NCBI GenBank assembly: GCA_964634565.1
Contig: CAZWLP010000005.1
Coordinates: 11,054-75,053, forward strand
DNA from: JAUVKT01 sp964634565
GTDB taxonomy: Bacteria; Bacteroidota; Bacteroidia; Bacteroidales; VadinHA17
DNA length: 64,000 nucleotides
Direction: 5' to 3'
Shown here: positions 44,841 to 55,236 of the stretch, in pieces
How positions within the stretch are numbered: position 1 is the stretch's first letter
Layout of the letters: every line of letters starts with the position of its first letter
The notes under the pieces: generated by a model
What the model was told of the DNA's origin: nothing
What the model saw: only the letters and a program-made list of their open reading frames with translations
Database searches by the model: none
Made by a program: the position numbers and the translations under genes

Positions 44841-45779
44841 TTAATAAAGGGAATAAATCTGCTCCTCAATTACCCTTCTGTTTATATCTGTAAGACGTGC
44901 TCTTTCTAGTAATATCCTTACTCTTTTCAACTGTTCCCTGTTTTTTCTGTAAAGCAGTTGATGAAGATGCCAGGAAGTCATTCCTACAGCTCCCCAACAA
45001 ATATAGTCTACAAGGTATTTAACTTCTTCTGAACTAAGTTTTCTTACCAAAGAATATTGTTCAATAAAAGTGCTGAATAGTTTCATGTTCATCTCAAGAC
45101 CGTCATAGCAGAAACCATTTATTGTCATACCAACGTCAAACAACAGTTTATCAATAGCAAACTCTTCAAAATCGACAAGTCCAATAAGTTTTTCGTTGTA
45201 AAACAGGGTATTATCAGGAAAAACATCACCATGTACGATACCTGCAGGCAGATCAAGCAGGAGTTTCTCCTCAAGATTGGTAAATTGTTTAATAAAATTT
45301 TTAGTTACATCAGGATATGATGATTTCAGAAAGGCCTCTGATTTAATTAATTCCCTGCTATCGCCAACAGATATCGCATTTTTCTTAATAATCTCCTTCG
45401 GAGGCCGTATTGAAGATAAAATGCCAACTGCTCCGGCAATCTGGGAAACAACACCCTTATTAAGCTCAGGCAGTTCGCCCTCCAGAAATTCATATACAAC
45501 AACAGGTACTTCGTTCAGGAATGAGAGGAAGCCACCATCGGTTCTGGCAATTGGGTATGCTGTTTTAAAATTATTCTCCTTAAGGACAGACATCAGCAGC
45601 ATCTCCTGCTCAATATTCTCAACCGACTGCTGGTCGCAAAACCTTATAAAGATTTCACCACAGGTACATTTAACTCCAAAATTCCTGTTGGCATATCCAT
45701 GACTCTGATCATTAATAGATTCTATCCGACCGAGGTCATACTCTTTTAAGACTCTTTCAATTTGAAACTTATTTCCCAT
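44841..45779 (-). CDS. Homoserine kinase-like phosphotransferase (ThrB2 type)
   Basis: A 312-residue aminoglycoside-phosphotransferase-fold kinase. The catalytic loop IVHGDVFPDNTLF and metal-binding GLVDFEEFAIDKLLFDVG correspond to HxDxxxxN and DxD-type motifs. The ending NGFCYDG after it closely matches type II homoserine kinases. It would phosphorylate homoserine on the way to threonine, but choline- or aminoglycoside-type kinases share the fold. No thr genes lie alongside. Confidence 0.8.
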   Translation of the reverse strand: MGNKFQIERVLKEYDLGRIESINDQSHGYANRNFGVKCTCGEIFIRFCDQQSVENIEQEMLLMSVLKENNFKTAYPIARTDGGFLSFLNEVPVVVYEFLEGELPELNKGVVSQIAGAVGILSSIRPPKEIIKKNAISVGDSRELIKSEAFLKSSYPDVTKNFIKQFTNLEEKLLLDLPAGIVHGDVFPDNTLFYNEKLIGLVDFEEFAIDKLLFDVGMTINGFCYDGLEMNMKLFSTFIEQYSLVRKLSSEEVKYLVDYICWGAVGMTSWHLHQLLYRKNREQLKRVRILLERARLTDINRRVIEEQIYSLY

Positions 45780-45910
45780 TTTTTACTTCCCGGGCTTTAA
45801 ATAGCAATTTATGCATCCGATAAGAATGAGCCTGCCTAATATTTTAATTAGTCCCCCTCAATAGCTATATTAGATAGCTAAATTTACACAATTAGATCAT
45901 AACTATAGGA

Positions 45911-46705
45911 ATGAATAATATTATTTATCATGTTGACGCTTTTACCAGCGAACCATTCAAGGGTAATCCTGCTGGTGTATTTATTACCTCCGGCGAACTT
46001 GTAGAAGATTATATGCAGGCTATAGCGGCTGAGATAAATCTTTCTGAAACTGCTTTTCTTTCACCAGCAGAGAATGGCTTCAGAATCAGGTTCTATACAC
46101 CTGAAACAGAAATAGATCTTTGCGGCCATGCGACCCTGTCTGCCGCACATATATTATATGAGCTGGGGATCGTGCCTCCCGAAACAATATTAAAGTTTTT
46201 TTCCAGGGCTGGAGAATTAAACGTCCAAAACTCCAATAATATGATAATTATGGACCTGCCGGCCTATAAATTCAAAAAGAAAAAACTTCCCGATGATTTT
46301 AAAGAGATATGCAACTTTATCCCTGGTGAATTTTACAAATGCGATCATAACTGGCATATGGCAATCCTTAAAAAGGAGGAGGAATTAATTAATGCCTCAC
46401 CTGATTTTACCCGCTTAAAGAAATCTGACTATTCAAATCTTATTATTACAGCCGATTCATCAGATGAAAATATTGATTTTATAGTTCGTTGTTTTGTGCC
46501 TGGAATGGGTATAAATGAGGATCCTGTTACCGGCTCAGCTCATTGTGCTCTTACTCCATACTGGTCTGCTAAAACCGGAAAGAAGCAGTTTACTTCATAC
46601 CAGGCATCAAAAAGAGGGGGTTACCTGAGGGTAGGGCTGGCTGAAGACAGGGTTCACATTGCAGGGAATGCAGTTACCATTTTCAGATCTGAGTTGATGA
46701 TATAA
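45911..46705 (+). CDS. PhzF-family isomerase/epimerase
   Basis: A 264-residue protein of the PhzF/diaminopimelate epimerase-like fold. FKGNPAGVF, the catalytic Glu in LSETAFL, DLCGHATLSAAH and the C-terminal NEDPVTGSAHCAL are all conserved. The family performs cofactor-independent isomerisations; its biological substrate here is unknown, as is typical. Confidence 0.88.
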   Translation: MNNIIYHVDAFTSEPFKGNPAGVFITSGELVEDYMQAIAAEINLSETAFLSPAENGFRIRFYTPETEIDLCGHATLSAAHILYELGIVPPETILKFFSRAGELNVQNSNNMIIMDLPAYKFKKKKLPDDFKEICNFIPGEFYKCDHNWHMAILKKEEELINASPDFTRLKKSDYSNLIITADSSDENIDFIVRCFVPGMGINEDPVTGSAHCALTPYWSAKTGKKQFTSYQASKRGGYLRVGLAEDRVHIAGNAVTIFRSELMI

Positions 46706-46727
46706 TAAACAAATATCTCAAACGCTG

Positions 46728-46756
46728 TTTTCAAACAGTATTTAGTATTAGTTTTG
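46728..46756 (+). promoter_or_regulatory. Candidate ugd promoter
   Basis: TTTT at 46728-46731 and TAGTTTTG at 46749-46756 are separated by 17 bases; the second fully matches TAnnTTTG. A small palindrome (CTGTTT/AAACAG) overlaps the upstream element. Confidence 0.45.
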
Positions 46757-46799
46757 CATAAAACCTGGAAATTTACATTAAAATAAAGCAATAGATACA

Positions 46800-48113
46800 A
46801 TGAATATCACACTTATTGGCACAGGATATGTCGGACTGGTATCAGGAACCACACTAGCTGAAACAGGTATAAATGTTACCTGTGTTGATATCGATAAAAT
46901 CAAAATCGATAATCTTAGCAAGGGTATTATCCCAATATATGAACCAGGCCTGGAGCCCATGGTAAAGAGAAATGTTTCTGCCGGCCGGCTTAAATTTACT
47001 ACCAGTCTGGCAGATGCGATCCAGGGATCGGAAACAATTATGATTGCTGTGGGGACTCCTCCCGACGAAGATGGCAGTGCCGATCTGCAGTATGTTCTTG
47101 GTGTTGCTGAAGAAATAGGTAAAAACCTTAATAACTACGCAGTAATTATCACCAAAAGTACTGTTCCGATAGGGACTGCTGAGAAAGTAAGAACAAAGAT
47201 TGCAGGGGAGCTTAAGGCAAGAGGCTCAGATGTGGAATTTGATGTGGCCTCAAATCCCGAGTTTTTAAAAGAAGGTGACGCTGTAAATGATAGCATGAGA
47301 CCCGACAGGATAATAGTTGGAACAGATTCCGAAAGAGCCTACGAAGTAATAAGAAAGCTTTATAAGCCTTTTGTGCTGAATGGTCATCCTGTAATTTTTA
47401 TGGATATTCCTTCAGCGGAACTTACCAAGTATGCCGCCAATGCCATGCTGGCAACTAAAATCAGCTTTATTAATGATATAGCCAACCTGTGTGAAAGAGT
47501 GGGAGCCGATATCAATATGGTAAGACGAGGTATTGCTTCCGATTCAAGGATAGGTAACAGGTTCATTTATGCAGGCGCAGGTTATGGCGGATCATGCTTT
47601 CCGAAAGATGTAAAAGCTATTATTCGCACTGCTGACGAATATGGTTATGGATTAAAAATTATGAAAGCTGTTGATGAAGTAAATGAGCTTCAGAAAGAAG
47701 TTTTATTTATGAAGATATCAAATGTATTTAAAGATAAACTGAAGGGACTGAAAGTTGCAGTATGGGGGCTGGCATTTAAGCCAAATACTGATGATATGAG
47801 GGAAGCACCCGCTCTAACGCTTATAAACAGACTCTGCGAAGCAGGTGCTATGGTAACCGCCTATGACCCGGTGGCTATGGATGAAAGCAGAAGGAGGATA
47901 GGTGATAAAATTAATTATGGAAATGATGCATACGACTGTGTTATTGATGCAGATGCACTGGTACTGGTAACAGAATGGAATGAGTTTAAAAATCCAAACT
48001 GGAAGGTTTTGCAGAAAGTAATGAGGGATAATAAGGTTTTTGATGGCCGTAATATATACGAAAAGGAGAGTCTTACAGAGATGGGATTTGAATATTACGG
48101 AATAGGAAGATAG
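46800..48113 (+). CDS. ugd: UDP-glucose 6-dehydrogenase
   Basis: A 437-residue nucleotide-sugar dehydrogenase. The N-terminal NAD motif is GTGYVGLVSG and the catalytic Cys lies in GYGGSCFPKD. It oxidises UDP-glucose to UDP-glucuronate. The next gene, 4 bases downstream, is an epimerase that probably uses that product. Confidence 0.95.
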   Translation: MNITLIGTGYVGLVSGTTLAETGINVTCVDIDKIKIDNLSKGIIPIYEPGLEPMVKRNVSAGRLKFTTSLADAIQGSETIMIAVGTPPDEDGSADLQYVLGVAEEIGKNLNNYAVIITKSTVPIGTAEKVRTKIAGELKARGSDVEFDVASNPEFLKEGDAVNDSMRPDRIIVGTDSERAYEVIRKLYKPFVLNGHPVIFMDIPSAELTKYAANAMLATKISFINDIANLCERVGADINMVRRGIASDSRIGNRFIYAGAGYGGSCFPKDVKAIIRTADEYGYGLKIMKAVDEVNELQKEVLFMKISNVFKDKLKGLKVAVWGLAFKPNTDDMREAPALTLINRLCEAGAMVTAYDPVAMDESRRRIGDKINYGNDAYDCVIDADALVLVTEWNEFKNPNWKVLQKVMRDNKVFDGRNIYEKESLTEMGFEYYGIGR

Positions 48114-48117
48114 AGCT

Positions 48118-49176
48118 ATGAGCATTTTAATTACAGGGACGGCCGGATTTATTGGTTTTCACCTTTCCAGAAGATTAATACAGGAAGGAAAAAGGGTGGT
48201 TGGGATAGATATTATAAACAATTACTATGATATCAACCTGAAATACGGAAGGCTGAAAGAGAAAGGAATAGACCACAGTAAAATTGAATATGGACTTGCT
48301 CAGGAAAGTTCTGTCTACCCAAACTATACCTTTATCAAATGTGATCTTAACGACCATGAAACGTTGCAGAATATATTCATGGAATATAAGTTCACAAGGG
48401 TGATTAACCTTGCAGCCCAGGCAGGAGTAAGATATAGCCTGGAAAACCCCAGGGCATATATCGACAGTAATATTTCGGGCTTCGCAAATATCCTTGAGTG
48501 CTGTCGCAACAATAAGATCAGGCATCTTATATATGCCAGCAGCTCAAGTGTTTATGGTTTAAATAAATTAATGCCCTTCTCAACAAGCCATAATGTTGAT
48601 CACCCTATAAGCCTATATGCGGCCTCAAAGAAATCGAACGAGCTTATGGCACATACATACAGTCACCTGTTCGGTTTATCAACAACGGGACTAAGATTCT
48701 TTACTGTATATGGTCCCTGGGGAAGACCGGATATGGCGCTTTTTATCTTTACCAAAGCCATATTGGAAGGTAAGCCCATACAGATTAACAATAATGGCAA
48801 TATGTCAAGAGATTTCACTTATGTGGATGATATTGTTGAATCGATAATCAGCCTACTTGATAAGGAGCCGCAACCAGACCCCGGATGGAATGGACTGGAC
48901 CCCGATCCTGCAACCTCCCCTGCCCCGTACAGGATTTATAATATAGGAAATAACTCTCCTGTTAAGCTGATGGATTTTGTAAGGGCAATAGAGAAGGAAA
49001 TGGGGAAGGAAGCCAAAAAGGAGTATCTGCCAATGCAGGCAGGCGATGTAGAAGCCACATGGGCCAATGTTGATGATCTTATCAATATAACCGGGTTCAG
49101 ACCGGCCACACCAATAGAAAAAGGAATAAGGAATTTTATTGCCTGGTACAAATCTTTCTATTCAGTAAATAAATAA
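48118..49176 (+). CDS. UDP-glucuronate epimerase-like SDR
   Basis: A 352-residue extended SDR. TGTAGFIGFHLSRRL is the NAD motif, SSSSVYGL and YAASKKSNE the catalytic Tyr/Lys site, and GVRYSLENPRAYIDSNISGF is typical of UDP-glucuronate 4-epimerases (CapI/GAE group). It is 4 bases after ugd, so the pair supplies UDP-galacturonate for a polysaccharide or lipopolysaccharide. Its 3' end abuts the SpmAB-like gene on the other strand. Confidence 0.9.
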   Translation: MSILITGTAGFIGFHLSRRLIQEGKRVVGIDIINNYYDINLKYGRLKEKGIDHSKIEYGLAQESSVYPNYTFIKCDLNDHETLQNIFMEYKFTRVINLAAQAGVRYSLENPRAYIDSNISGFANILECCRNNKIRHLIYASSSSVYGLNKLMPFSTSHNVDHPISLYAASKKSNELMAHTYSHLFGLSTTGLRFFTVYGPWGRPDMALFIFTKAILEGKPIQINNNGNMSRDFTYVDDIVESIISLLDKEPQPDPGWNGLDPDPATSPAPYRIYNIGNNSPVKLMDFVRAIEKEMGKEAKKEYLPMQAGDVEATWANVDDLINITGFRPATPIEKGIRNFIAWYKSFYSVNK

Positions 49177-50409
49177 TTAAGCAAAAAACAGGTAGCCAAT
49201 AAATATAGCTGCAATAATTCCTGCAAAATCTGCTATCAGTCCACAGGTAACTGCATAACGTGTATTCTTTATACCCACCGAGCCAAAGTAGACTGCAATT
49301 ATATAAAATGTAGTATCCGTTGCTCCCTGAAAGGTAGATGAAAGACGTCCGACAAATGAATCTGCCCCGTGAACAGTCATGGCATCAACCATCATTCCCC
49401 TTGCCCCAGCCCCGCTTAGTGGCTTCATAAAGGCAGTAGGCAATGCATCCACAAATCTGGTGTCCAGACCCATAAAGGCAATAGCCTTACCTATTCCGTT
49501 AATAATAATATCAAAAGCGCCCGAAGCCCTGAAAACGCCTATTGCGACAAGTATGGCAACCAGGAAGGGAATAATTTTAATGGCAATTCCAAATCCTTCT
49601 TTTGCTCCCTCAATAAAGCTGTCATAAACATTTACTCTTTTTACCATAGCCAGGACTATAAATGATACAATCACTGAAAATAGTATAAAGCTCGCTGCAA
49701 AGGTTGATATACGTGCTATTTCCTCCCTGGGAAGAGAGCTGAAATACCAGATGATACCCAATATTACAGCCGTCATACCACCAAGATAAAGTAAAATGGT
49801 CCTGTTAAACAGGTTTATCTTCTGGGCAACGGCAACAGAAATCATTCCTGCAAGGGTCGAGAAAAATGTTGCCAGGAGGATAGGAATAAATATATCGGCA
49901 GGGTTTGCAGCTCCAAGCTGAGCCCTGTAAACCATTACACTTATAGGTATTATTGTCAGGCCCGATGTATTAAGAACAAGGAACATTATCTGTGCATTTG
50001 ATGCTACATTCTTTTCCTTATTTACTTCCTGCATCTCCTTCATTGCCTTAAGTCCCATTGGAGTAGCTGCATTGTCTAGACCAAGCATATTTGCTGCCAG
50101 ATTCATCATTATTGATCCGTAAGCAGGGTGGTCTTCAGGAAGTTCCGGAAAGAGTTTCCTGAAAAAGGGACCAACCAACCTTGAGAATATTTTAACCACT
50201 CCTCCCTTCTCGCCTACCTTCATTAATCCCAGCCAGAGGGTTAACACGCCTGTGAGTCCGAGGGATATCTCAAAACCCGTTTTAGCACTCGAAAAAGTGG
50301 CATTTACCATTTCTCCGAAGACCTCGGTGTTCCCTGTAAATATTAATTGCCCCAGGGCAAAAATAAATGCCAGAAGAAAAAATGCTATCCAGATGTAATT
50401 CAGAGCCAT
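49177..50409 (-). CDS. SpmA/SpmB-like fused nucleoside recognition-domain membrane protein
   Basis: A 410-residue membrane protein with about ten helices and two gate-type nucleoside recognition domains. Residues 30-200 (GFEISLGLTGVLTLWLGLMK) correspond to SpmA and 240-410 (IKIIPFLVAILVAIGVFRAS) to SpmB, normally two separate proteins in Bacillus. No spore genes are expected, so it may transport or sense a nucleoside-like or other small molecule. It follows the HEAT/DUF1080 protein in one operon. Confidence 0.85.
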   Translation of the reverse strand: MALNYIWIAFFLLAFIFALGQLIFTGNTEVFGEMVNATFSSAKTGFEISLGLTGVLTLWLGLMKVGEKGGVVKIFSRLVGPFFRKLFPELPEDHPAYGSIMMNLAANMLGLDNAATPMGLKAMKEMQEVNKEKNVASNAQIMFLVLNTSGLTIIPISVMVYRAQLGAANPADIFIPILLATFFSTLAGMISVAVAQKINLFNRTILLYLGGMTAVILGIIWYFSSLPREEIARISTFAASFILFSVIVSFIVLAMVKRVNVYDSFIEGAKEGFGIAIKIIPFLVAILVAIGVFRASGAFDIIINGIGKAIAFMGLDTRFVDALPTAFMKPLSGAGARGMMVDAMTVHGADSFVGRLSSTFQGATDTTFYIIAVYFGSVGIKNTRYAVTCGLIADFAGIIAAIFIGYLFFA

Positions 50410-50425
50410 ACTAAAATATAATTTA

Positions 50426-53400
50426 CTAATCCAGTTCTTTTATCCTGATATTCCTGAAGCAGAGTACTGATCCATGTCCGAGAAAACCAATATGCCCTTT
50501 ATCCCTTTTCAATCCGGGATGATCCCGGTGATCCATCGTCCCATTATCACGTGCATCAGCAATATCACCATCAACTATTACTTCTCCGTTTAATATAACC
50601 CTGATATGGGTTCCCTCAACAATTACTTCTTCTGAGTTCCATTCATCTAAGGGTTTAAGAAAACCTCTTTTTGCCGGTATTACACCATAAACCGATCCGT
50701 GGTACTGGTAAGGTTCCAGGCTGGCATATATATCAGCCCTGTTATCAAGAATCTGCAGCTCCATACCTACATATGCAGCATCGCCTTCCAGCGGAGCTCT
50801 TATACCGAGTCCGTTATTTGCTCCCTCTGTAAGTTTAAACTCAAATCTGAAATTAAAATTACTGTATTCTTTCCCGGTATATAGATTTCCTCCCGAGCCC
50901 TGGCCGGGCTTTACAGTAATTGTCCCATCTTCAACCACATAAGATGTCTTGTCTCCAATCCAATTATCCAGGTTACTTCCGTTAAAAAGAGACTCAAAGC
51001 CTTCTGTCTTTTCCTGTTCTGTAAGCTTATATTCGCTGCTGTTAATCTCCCTTATATAGATGTCTCTGAAAGCAAGTTCATTTCCATGTGCCTGTAATTC
51101 AATTGCGCCTTTCGGAAATATGGGAATTGAACGATCCCAGTAATTTTCCATAATAACATCATCTACCACCATCTCGCCATTCAGCCAAACTGATACTCTT
51201 TCCCCAATCATAATGATTCTGAATGTATTCCAGTCACCCACCGGATTATCAGCAACCAGGATTGGATCACTTTTATTAACTACATTATTATAAAGTCCGC
51301 CCGAACCCACCTGTGCTCCGACTTCAACCCTTGAGGTATCCCATATTTGAACCTGTGGTGTACCCCTTAAATAGATACCACTATCTCCTTTTTTTGTTAT
51401 TCTCCAGTCAACCAGCATCTCAAAATCGGCATATTCCTTAATCGAACAAAGGTTAGCACCCGCACCACTGAACCATATTGCATTATCTTTTACACTCCAG
51501 TTATCCTTCATCTTTTTATTGGCCTCCTCCTGCTTGCGGGCAAGTTCAGACCCACTCATTTTTGACCTTGAGACCGGGTCTTCAACCAGACCCTGCCATC
51601 CACTTAAATCCCTGCCATTAAACATAGATACAAAGCCCTTTTCAACCGACATTTCTTCTAGATAATTACTTACCCGCTGAATATCATATTCGCTGCCATC
51701 ACCCTTAAGCAGAGCTATTACATCCTCGAGAACAAGCCTGACATTATCACCATATAAACCTGCTCTCCCATTATCGGCAGGTAAAGCAATCCGGATAGCA
51801 GACCTTATTGCCACCTGGTTAATAACATTATCGTCAAAATAGGCGGCAGCAAACATCAGTGCAGGGATAGTATTAATATCCGAAATATTTGACAGCACCT
51901 TTACTTTCAGATCATGCGTCTTTGCGTAGGGCATTATCTTTCTCAATAATAATAATTTCTGTTCGCCGGTAATATCTGCACCTGTTACCTGTCGTATATA
52001 TCCTTCAAAGGCTGGTTTCAGAAAACTATTATCGTCTGAGCTGCAGATATCAAACAAGGCATAAGAGGCAGAGCTATCAAGCCATCCTGCAAGTGCATCA
52101 AAACATAATTCTTTTAAACCGGCCTCCGCCCTGTAAAAATTATCAAGTACCAGCTTCAAAGCCTTACTTCCTCCTACGCCTTTCAGTACAGGAATTACTT
52201 TATATAATAACTCAGGCTCCGATGCTGCATCCAGAAGAAGATCAGCTCTCTTTTCTTTATCAGCAATTTGATTCGCCGCCATCACCAGGGCAGATTGTAT
52301 CTGAATTATTTCCTCTCTTTCACCTGCAATCTTCAATAAACCAATTAGTTCAGGGATATCTTCTTCACTAACGATATTCTTAAGCGAAACATATGCAGCA
52401 TTTCTTACCAGGTCGTAGTCAGAGCCTGTTTCTGCAAGCATCAGGTTAAAATACTTATTATCACCACTCTGTGCCAGTAACATCAGTGTAAATGCTTTGC
52501 TAAGCTCTCCGGATTGAGGATATGAATCTGCCATCAGGTTTAATCTATCCTTATCAGCTATAGTTGAATATAAGGAGAATAACTTCTCCTGGTCTTCGAT
52601 ATCAGGGTATAAATGCATATATGAAATAAGATCACCGGCCGCCTCTTTTCCTTTAAGAACAACCATAGCTTGCAGGGCAGCCAGCCTGATATCCCTGTCT
52701 GCATTATTTATCAGCTCTTTTATTAAGGGAACAACAATTAGGTCACCGCGTTCTCCCAGCATATGAATAATTCCGGGAACATATTTATCCTCCACATCTG
52801 TAAGAGCGTCCATATAGTAAGAAGATGCATCTTCACCGGCTAAATTTACTGCCAGTGCAAGTGCATGATTTCTAAGCTCAGTATTCTTATCATCAAAATA
52901 AGAAATCAATAATTTCGGAGCATTAACTGTATCAATCTTTACTTTCAGGGAAAGAGCATTAGCCTTATACTGAATTGAGTTTTCACCGGCCTTCTTAATT
53001 ATTTCATTGCATATCTTATCTGCTTTTTTCCTATCGCCTCTGTCAGCCAGTTCAGATGCATAATTAAGGTAAGCATCAACTGCACGAGTTCTCTCCCATG
53101 AGTAATCTGCCTTTTTTGCTGCTGATTCAAGTGTTTTTAAGGCACCAGGATCTGCGCTCTTTGCAAGTGCATTAAGAGCTGCGTTTCTCTCATCCGGCGA
53201 TCCTGAATTATACCACATTATATATTCCTCTGTAGCAATATCAGATTTTAGCAGTGCCAGTGTGTTCATAATAGAGGCAGCAGTACTGATACTTCTATCC
53301 TTCAATTTATCTGCCAGCAGCTCTTCTGACTTTTTATGGCCCACCAGGGCAATAACCGACAGTGCAGATTCTGCAAGTTCAGTATTGTCAATATAGCTAC

Positions 53401-53809
53401 ATGAAAACTCTGAAGCTTTTTCACCACCAGCTATTTTTAACTGATTGAAAAAGAATCTCTTTGTATTTAGTCCGTCAGAGGAAGAAATAAATTCAATGCA
53501 TTTTGCTTCCCACCTATCTCTTATCTCAGGCCTGATGCCTTCAGACAGATACCTGCTATACGATTCGACCAGGAACCTGGCACGGGTATCGTCTCCTGTT
53601 CCAGGCTCAATAATTCCCGAGCAGACCTTATCCCAGCCCCTGTCTTCAATATCTGTCATAAGCTTCATATATGTAAAGAGGTCATCCTGATTATACACAG
53701 GCATACGGGCAAGCATATCTGCCACTTTTGTTTCGAGAGTTCTTACATCCTGGTTATAGGCCCATAGTGAAAATAGAAGGGCAAAAGCAGATATTAATAA
53801 TCTTTTCAT
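50426..53809 (-). CDS. Secreted HEAT-repeat protein with two DUF1080 domains
   Basis: An 1127-residue exported protein. A signal peptide of ~19 residues is followed by HEAT-like helical repeats (about 130-700) and then two DUF1080 (3-keto-disaccharide hydrolase) domains, at about 740-930 (GFVSMFNGRDLSGWQGL) and 945-1127 (GFESLFNGSNLDNW). DUF1080 enzymes cut 3-keto sugars made by MocA-type oxidoreductases. It lies 25 bases after such an oxidoreductase gene. The double DUF1080 plus HEAT fusion is notable. Confidence 0.88.
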   Translation of the reverse strand: MKRLLISAFALLFSLWAYNQDVRTLETKVADMLARMPVYNQDDLFTYMKLMTDIEDRGWDKVCSGIIEPGTGDDTRARFLVESYSRYLSEGIRPEIRDRWEAKCIEFISSSDGLNTKRFFFNQLKIAGGEKASEFSCSYIDNTELAESALSVIALVGHKKSEELLADKLKDRSISTAASIMNTLALLKSDIATEEYIMWYNSGSPDERNAALNALAKSADPGALKTLESAAKKADYSWERTRAVDAYLNYASELADRGDRKKADKICNEIIKKAGENSIQYKANALSLKVKIDTVNAPKLLISYFDDKNTELRNHALALAVNLAGEDASSYYMDALTDVEDKYVPGIIHMLGERGDLIVVPLIKELINNADRDIRLAALQAMVVLKGKEAAGDLISYMHLYPDIEDQEKLFSLYSTIADKDRLNLMADSYPQSGELSKAFTLMLLAQSGDNKYFNLMLAETGSDYDLVRNAAYVSLKNIVSEEDIPELIGLLKIAGEREEIIQIQSALVMAANQIADKEKRADLLLDAASEPELLYKVIPVLKGVGGSKALKLVLDNFYRAEAGLKELCFDALAGWLDSSASYALFDICSSDDNSFLKPAFEGYIRQVTGADITGEQKLLLLRKIMPYAKTHDLKVKVLSNISDINTIPALMFAAAYFDDNVINQVAIRSAIRIALPADNGRAGLYGDNVRLVLEDVIALLKGDGSEYDIQRVSNYLEEMSVEKGFVSMFNGRDLSGWQGLVEDPVSRSKMSGSELARKQEEANKKMKDNWSVKDNAIWFSGAGANLCSIKEYADFEMLVDWRITKKGDSGIYLRGTPQVQIWDTSRVEVGAQVGSGGLYNNVVNKSDPILVADNPVGDWNTFRIIMIGERVSVWLNGEMVVDDVIMENYWDRSIPIFPKGAIELQAHGNELAFRDIYIREINSSEYKLTEQEKTEGFESLFNGSNLDNWIGDKTSYVVEDGTITVKPGQGSGGNLYTGKEYSNFNFRFEFKLTEGANNGLGIRAPLEGDAAYVGMELQILDNRADIYASLEPYQYHGSVYGVIPAKRGFLKPLDEWNSEEVIVEGTHIRVILNGEVIVDGDIADARDNGTMDHRDHPGLKRDKGHIGFLGHGSVLCFRNIRIKELD

Positions 53810-53834
53810 TCCTGATTATGATTAAAATAAAACA

Positions 53835-55103
53835 CTATATGGTCCATGGACCTCTTATTGGCTGATATATAAGCCTGTTTGCTCCTTCATCATTTATAAA
53901 CCTCTGTTTAACAGGGTCATATTCAAGGTTTCTGCCCAATCTTACAGCACATACACCAAGGTTTACTAAAGTGGATGACCTGTGACCATTTGTCTCATTC
54001 AGAGCAAACTTCTGCCTTGTTCTGACCGAATCACTAAAGTTTGTTACCTGCGGTTCAGGTTCTGGCAGTGAACTTACCAGTTTTTGGATATTTGGAATGT
54101 CTGACCTGAATCCTTTGTAAATTTTACCACCCGGTCCTTCGATATATGCAGCCTCTGAATCTCTGTTTTCCCCATCAAGAATTATTTTACACCCGTCATC
54201 GTAGGTATACTCTATACGACGCCATGAACCTACTGCATCAGGATGTTGCTGAGGTGCATCAACTTCAATATACCTGGGGCTGGTATTGTCTTTTCCCAGG
54301 AGGTACTGTACTGGATCGAGGTAGTGCTGTCCCATATCACCCAATCCTCCGCCGTCATAATCCCAGTAGCCCCTGAAATTAGAATGAACACGAGCTACAT
54401 TGTAGGGTTTATATGGTGCCGGTCCCAGCCAGAAATTATAATCCAGGTTAGCAGGAACCTCTTGCGGCTCAAGATTATGCTTACCACTCCAGTAAAATTT
54501 CCAGTCATAGCCGGTGTGTCCGCTTACTGTTACTTTTAAGGGCCAACCGAGCACACCGCTATCCACAAGCTTCTTTAGAGGTTTAACTGTGGTGCCGAGT
54601 CCATAGAAGGGGTCCTTAAACCTGAACCAGGTATTAAGACGAAACATACGACCGTAAGAGTTGACTGCCTTTACAACCTCAATTCCCTCTCCTATTGTGC
54701 GTGTCATAGGTTTCTCACACCATATATCCTTACCAGCCTCTGCTGCCATTTTAGACATTATGCCATGCCAGTGAGGAGGTGTTGCTATATGAATAATATC
54801 AATATCAGGTCGGGCAAGCATCTCTCTGAAATCCCTGTAGCTTTCTACCCCCCTGCCTGTTATCTGCAAGGCTTTCTCTATATGCTCTGTGTCAACATCA
54901 CATACAGCAAGAACGCGGGTACCCTCGTAAGGAATATGCCCCCGTCCCATTCCTCCTACACCAATTATACCCTTTGTCAGCTGATCGCTTGGAGCCATAA
55001 ATCCCTGTCCTCCAAGTACATGACGGGGTACAATAGTAAGAGCCAGGGTTGCGGCAGCACTCTTCCTTAAAAAGCTTCGCCTCCCTAATTGTTTATTCTT
55101 CAT
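53835..55103 (-). CDS. Gfo/Idh/MocA oxidoreductase with Tat signal
   Basis: A 422-residue oxidoreductase. The N-terminus RRSFLRKSAAATLALT is a twin-arginine signal, so it is folded before export. GVGGMGRGHIPYEG is the Rossmann motif and EKPMTRTIGEG holds the catalytic Lys of the family. It probably oxidises or reduces a glycoside at C3, making or using the 3-keto substrate of the adjoining DUF1080 protein. It heads a three-gene operon. Confidence 0.9.
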   Translation of the reverse strand: MKNKQLGRRSFLRKSAAATLALTIVPRHVLGGQGFMAPSDQLTKGIIGVGGMGRGHIPYEGTRVLAVCDVDTEHIEKALQITGRGVESYRDFREMLARPDIDIIHIATPPHWHGIMSKMAAEAGKDIWCEKPMTRTIGEGIEVVKAVNSYGRMFRLNTWFRFKDPFYGLGTTVKPLKKLVDSGVLGWPLKVTVSGHTGYDWKFYWSGKHNLEPQEVPANLDYNFWLGPAPYKPYNVARVHSNFRGYWDYDGGGLGDMGQHYLDPVQYLLGKDNTSPRYIEVDAPQQHPDAVGSWRRIEYTYDDGCKIILDGENRDSEAAYIEGPGGKIYKGFRSDIPNIQKLVSSLPEPEPQVTNFSDSVRTRQKFALNETNGHRSSTLVNLGVCAVRLGRNLEYDPVKQRFINDEGANRLIYQPIRGPWTI

Positions 55104-55183
55104 AATGATTTAGTTTCTTCAAGATAGATTCTGGCAAAAGGAATAGCCAGAAATAGAAGGCTATAAGAACCAGATGTCAGAAT

Positions 55184-55236
55184 CGGGTTAAGTATGCAAT
55201 TTGCATGATTTTGGAGCAAATTGCAAACTTAACCCG
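55184..55236. repeat. Long inverted repeat downstream of the six-gene operon
   Basis: A 21-base arm (55184-55204) pairs with 55216-55236 with one mismatch around an 11-base loop. The + strand continues with a T-rich tract (55237-55248). Within the arm, ATGCAA/TTGCAT is itself a perfect 13-base palindrome. It lies 29 bases past the TPR gene stop and 80 bases before the oxidoreductase start, both minus strand. The T-tract would terminate a + transcript, although no + gene is present. Confidence 0.75.

Noticed and set aside
49177..50409. Evidence of sporulation from the SpmAB-like protein
   Set aside because: The domain occurs in many non-sporulating bacteria and no other spore genes are present.
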